Origin: Megalobrama amblycephala
Taxonomy: Eukaryota; Chordata; Actinopteri; Cypriniformes; Xenocyprididae
Direction: 5' to 3'
Length of the DNA: 64,000 nucleotides
Assembly: GCF_018812025.1 (NCBI RefSeq)
Contig: NC_063053.1
Location: 9,680,123-9,744,122 of the forward strand
Below, piece by piece: positions 62,001-64,000 of the stretch. Under the pieces are notes generated by a model that was given only the letters and a program-made list of their open reading frames with translations, was not told the origin of the DNA and searched no databases. A program made the position numbers and the translations under genes. Position 1 is the stretch's first letter, and each line of letters opens with the position of its first letter.

Positions 62001-63380
62001 TATGGTGGTGAAGCTTTTCGGAGAGGTAGAGAACAAGAATGTCCCTGTCCCAGAATTCCCAACGCACCCTTTCCAGGAGGAACACCTGAGGGTGAGATTG
62101 TGCACTCTACACCCTAAAACTGCAAATGGAAATGTTGTACTGTAATATTATACAGTACTGTTCAAAAATGTGGGACTGATATTTAACGTATTTAAAAAGA
62201 CATTTCTTATGCTTGTATTTATCAGAAATACAGTAAATCGGTAATGCTGTGAAATATTAACATTTAAAATAACTGTTATTTAGGAATAATTTTAAAGTAT
62301 ATTTGTGATGCTGAGCTGAATTTTTAGCATCATTACTCCAGTCTTCAGCATCACATGATCCTTAAATCATTCTAATTTGCTGCTCAAGAAATATTTCTTA
62401 TCAATGTTGAAAAGGGTTGTGCTTAATATTTTTGTGGAAACTATGATACATCTTGTTCAAGATTCTTTTATGTATAGAAAGTTTAGAAGAACTGAATTTA
62501 TTTAAAATGTCATACTGCCTCTTTTGATCAATTTATTGCGTCCTTGCTGAATAAAAGTATTCATTTAAAATAAAAAAAATCATACTGACCCCAAACGTTT
62601 GAACGTTAGTGTAAAGCAATGACTTAATTTTGTGAATGAATAATTTTGAATTAATCCTATCGGTATTAAACTCATGTTTGTAGCACATAATTTCCTTTTT
62701 TCCTTTTAAGGAGTGTTCGCTGCTACTGTTTTCTTAGCGTCTGACTCAATCTTCATTTCTTCTCTCTTCCCCCACAGCAATTTTATAAAGTTGTGCCTAT
62801 CAAGGACATTAGAAACTTATACGTGACCTTCCCCATCCCAGACCTTCAGAAGTACTACAAATCAAATCCCGGTCATTATCTGGGCCATCTGATCGGACAT
62901 GAGGGTCCAGGGAGTCTTTTGTCTGAGCTCAAGGCTAAAGGTGAGAGAGTTTGTCAGGAAAGATAGATTTTGCTTTAAGTGCCCAAATGATAAAACAGAC
63001 GACAAAATCTTAAGTAACTTGTGACTTAAGAATCAAACATAGCATTTGACCTGTAAAACACTGGCTTGGATCCATATATTTTAGTTCTCAGTTGTTTGTT
63101 GTGTCTCTCTCTCTCCTCAGGATGGGTGAACACGCTAGTCGGAGGCCAGAAAGAAGGAGCCAGAGGATTCATGTTCTTTATAATTAATTTGGATTTGACA
63201 GAAGAGGGGCTGTGTAAGGACATGGCATGTTTTTGTCTATTTGTGCTGGTCTGTATGATTTTGATTGAGCTGTATATTCTGTCTCTAGTGCATGTCGAGG
63301 ATATCATCTTCCACATGTTCCAGTACATTCAGAAGCTGCGGACGGAGGGCCCTCAAGAGTGGGTCTTTCAGGAGTGCAAG
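56056..63380 (+). CDS. ide: Insulin-degrading enzyme, 5' nine coding exons (gene continues past window)
   Basis: Zinc peptidase of the inverzincin (M16) family that degrades insulin, amyloid-beta and other short peptides, mainly cytosolic with a mitochondrial form. Exons seen: 56056-56090, 57207-57391, 58872-59079, 60629-60798, 61482-61604, 61979-62091, 62778-62940, 63121-63213, 63289-63380 (1,182 nt, 394 residues of about 1,000; human has 1,019). All junctions are GT-AG and phases agree. The inverted zinc motif HFCEH is at 87-91 and the third ligand Glu168 is in AVDSEHEKN, as in human H108, E111, H112 and E189. The start at 56056 adds 20 residues before a second Met at 57232 (MSDPAVKR); either may be used. 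No damage is seen. Confidence 0.95.
56340..57040 (+). repeat. Degenerate CTAAA-rich tandem tract
   Basis: Loose repeats of ACTAAACTAAA and ACTTAAACTAAA with substitutions, split by a short MITE at 56607-56844. It fills most of ide intron 1. Confidence 0.65.
56607..56844. mobile_element. Short inverted-repeat MITE inside the CTAAA tract
   Basis: The left end ACCGGTTTCACAGATAAA matches the inverse of the right end TCTATGAAACCAGGC, with AATCTTAGTC/TGGCTTAATC blocks inward. About 240 bp, non-coding. Confidence 0.6.
57207..57391 (+). CDS. ide: ide exon 2
   Basis: Residues 12-73. Contains the second start Met at 57232-57234 (residue 21), then [19 protein letters not shown] and [17 protein letters not shown], nearly identical to human from [11 protein letters not shown] onward. 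Donor ATAG|GTAAAT. Confidence 0.95.
58872..59079 (+). CDS. ide: ide exon 3 (zinc-binding motif)
   Basis: Residues 74-142 with [13 protein letters not shown], the catalytic HxxEH, and the [18 protein letters not shown] block. Acceptor CCTGCAG. Confidence 0.97.
60177..60371. mobile_element. hAT-type MITE with 8-bp duplication CCCTACAG
   Basis: A 195-bp foldback starting CAGGTGTTCCCAAACACATT and ending AATGTGTTTGTCAACCCCTG, flanked by CCCTACAG at 60169-60176 and 60372-60379. It is inserted in a copy of the repeat also found at 27737-27905. ide intron 3. Confidence 0.85.
60629..60798 (+). CDS. ide: ide exon 4 (third zinc ligand)
   Basis: Residues 143-199: [20 protein letters not shown], then AVDSEHEKN with Glu168, and [18 protein letters not shown]. 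Almost identical to human. Confidence 0.97.
61128..61300. repeat. Remnant of the TTAA foldback family
   Basis: AGAGTTAGTTCACCCAAAAT followed by ATTACTCTCCCTCATGTTGT, the left arm of the family; the right arm is absent. ide intron 4. Confidence 0.6.
61482..61604 (+). CDS. ide: ide exon 5
   Basis: Residues 200-240: [20 protein letters not shown] and [20 protein letters not shown]. Acceptor TTGTTTAG. Confidence 0.96.
61979..62091 (+). CDS. ide: ide exon 6
   Basis: Residues 241-278: [20 protein letters not shown] then [18 protein letters not shown]. Phase 0 at its end, donor AGG|GTGAGA. Confidence 0.95.
62150..62620. repeat. Fragment of the second foldback family
   Basis: Contains TACAGTACTGTTCAAAAATG at the left, CAGTCTTCAGCATCACATGA in the middle and CCCCAAACGTTTGAACGTTA at the right, so most of one diverged copy is present. 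ide intron 6. Confidence 0.75.
62778..62940 (+). CDS. ide: ide exon 7
   Basis: Residues 279-332: [20 protein letters not shown] then [20 protein letters not shown] and SLLSELKAK. Acceptor CCCACAG. Confidence 0.96.
63121..63213 (+). CDS. ide: ide exon 8
   Basis: Residues 333-363: [20 protein letters not shown] and [10 protein letters not shown]. The donor is CTGT|GTAAGG; the following intron is only 75 nt and remains open in frame. Confidence 0.93.
63289..63380 (+). CDS. ide: ide exon 9
   Basis: Residues 364-394: [20 protein letters not shown] and [11 protein letters not shown]. Acceptor GTCTCTAG, donor AAG|GTATGA. The remaining exons lie beyond the window. Confidence 0.95.
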
Positions 63381-64000
63381 GTATGAACATTCTTGTTAAA
63401 TTAGGGCCCTATGATTTCCATGATGTGGAAAACGCTGGAATTGTGGAATTCAGTCATGAAAATCAAATTTGGTGTGTAATGTGGAATGTCACTGAATTTG
63501 GTCAAATTTGAATGAATAAATCAAAAGTATGGCTGCACATTTCATCATTTCATTTAATAAAACTATTGTCAAAAACACAAACTCAGTGCAACCTTTGAAA
63601 ATAAAGGTTTGGTTTAATTTGATGAGATTATGACAGAAATATATTACTATTGTACAATGTAATGTACTTCTCAAAACTATAACAAAAAGAATACAGTTTA
63701 TTAAAACATTCTCTTAGGAAATCTCACAATTATTTGTCAACATTTTTTTTTTTTTTTATATAAATGTTTGAGTTTTCATTATAATACAAATATAACATGA
63801 CATCTTTGTCAATGTTTTAATTAAAATTGTAAACCTCTCTTGTGCAGCACTGTTTGCCATAAAATAAAATAAATTACATTTTAAATGTAATTTAAATTGT
63901 TTTATGCATTTATTTTATTACCAAATTTTTCTTTTATAAAAATGTAATAACATCATAAAATGCAGAATCCACAAACATTGTTAAAATGATTAATTACTAT
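63381..64000. other. ide intron 9 sequence, nothing recognised
   Basis: AT-rich intron sequence up to the window edge. A weak repeat-like phrase, GGGCCCTATGATTTCCATGA at about 63403, recalls a common fish repeat, but no ends were found. No exon is present. Confidence 0.45.

Noticed and set aside
63121..63380. ide exons 8 and 9 as one long exon
   Set aside because: Homology to human IDE runs directly from EEGL to HVEDII, and GTAAGG and CTCTAG border the intervening 75 nt, so an intron is the better reading; retention is kept as a finding.

Overview
This window is vertebrate nuclear DNA, most likely from a cypriniform (carp-like) fish. The evidence is long introns with GT-AG sites, protein sequences close to teleost orthologues, a nuclear tRNA gene, and a dense load of fish-type DNA transposons (Tc1, hAT, piggyBac-like and foldback MITEs). 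No bacterial or viral gene system is present. The species call is inference from repeat types; no database was searched.

Layout. Positions 1-22,700 hold no gene that I can support: they are AT-rich intergenic DNA filled with transposon remnants and simple repeats. Positions 22,766-34,447 (+) carry a complete four-exon opn3 (encephalopsin) gene of 387 codons. Positions 34,450-38,600 are the convergent intergenic gap, holding a CTCF-like motif, an unassigned minus-strand exon candidate and three transposon insertions placed side by side. Positions 38,600-54,534 (-) carry a complete 15-exon kmo gene (kynurenine 3-monooxygenase, 474 codons). An intact tRNA-His(GTG) gene lies at 55,123-55,194 (-). 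From 56,056 (+) to the window edge run the first nine coding exons (394 codons) of ide (insulin-degrading enzyme), which continues beyond the window.

The genes do not form an operon or shared pathway. opn3 encodes a bistable non-visual opsin, kmo a mitochondrial outer-membrane flavoprotein of tryptophan catabolism, and ide a zinc peptidase. The convergent opn3-kmo pair is a conserved vertebrate neighbourhood; ide lies on a different chromosome in human.

The main points of interest are: a second upstream start codon in ide exon 1 that would add a short Arg-rich, mitochondrial-type presequence; a 75-nt ide intron that is a multiple of three and fully open, so its retention would add about 25 very hydrophobic residues; a transposon that carries a RecQ-type helicase fragment and is flanked by a 9-bp target duplication; several nested insertions with readable target duplications; and two large foldback families in repeated copies. 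I found no convincing undescribed biological system.
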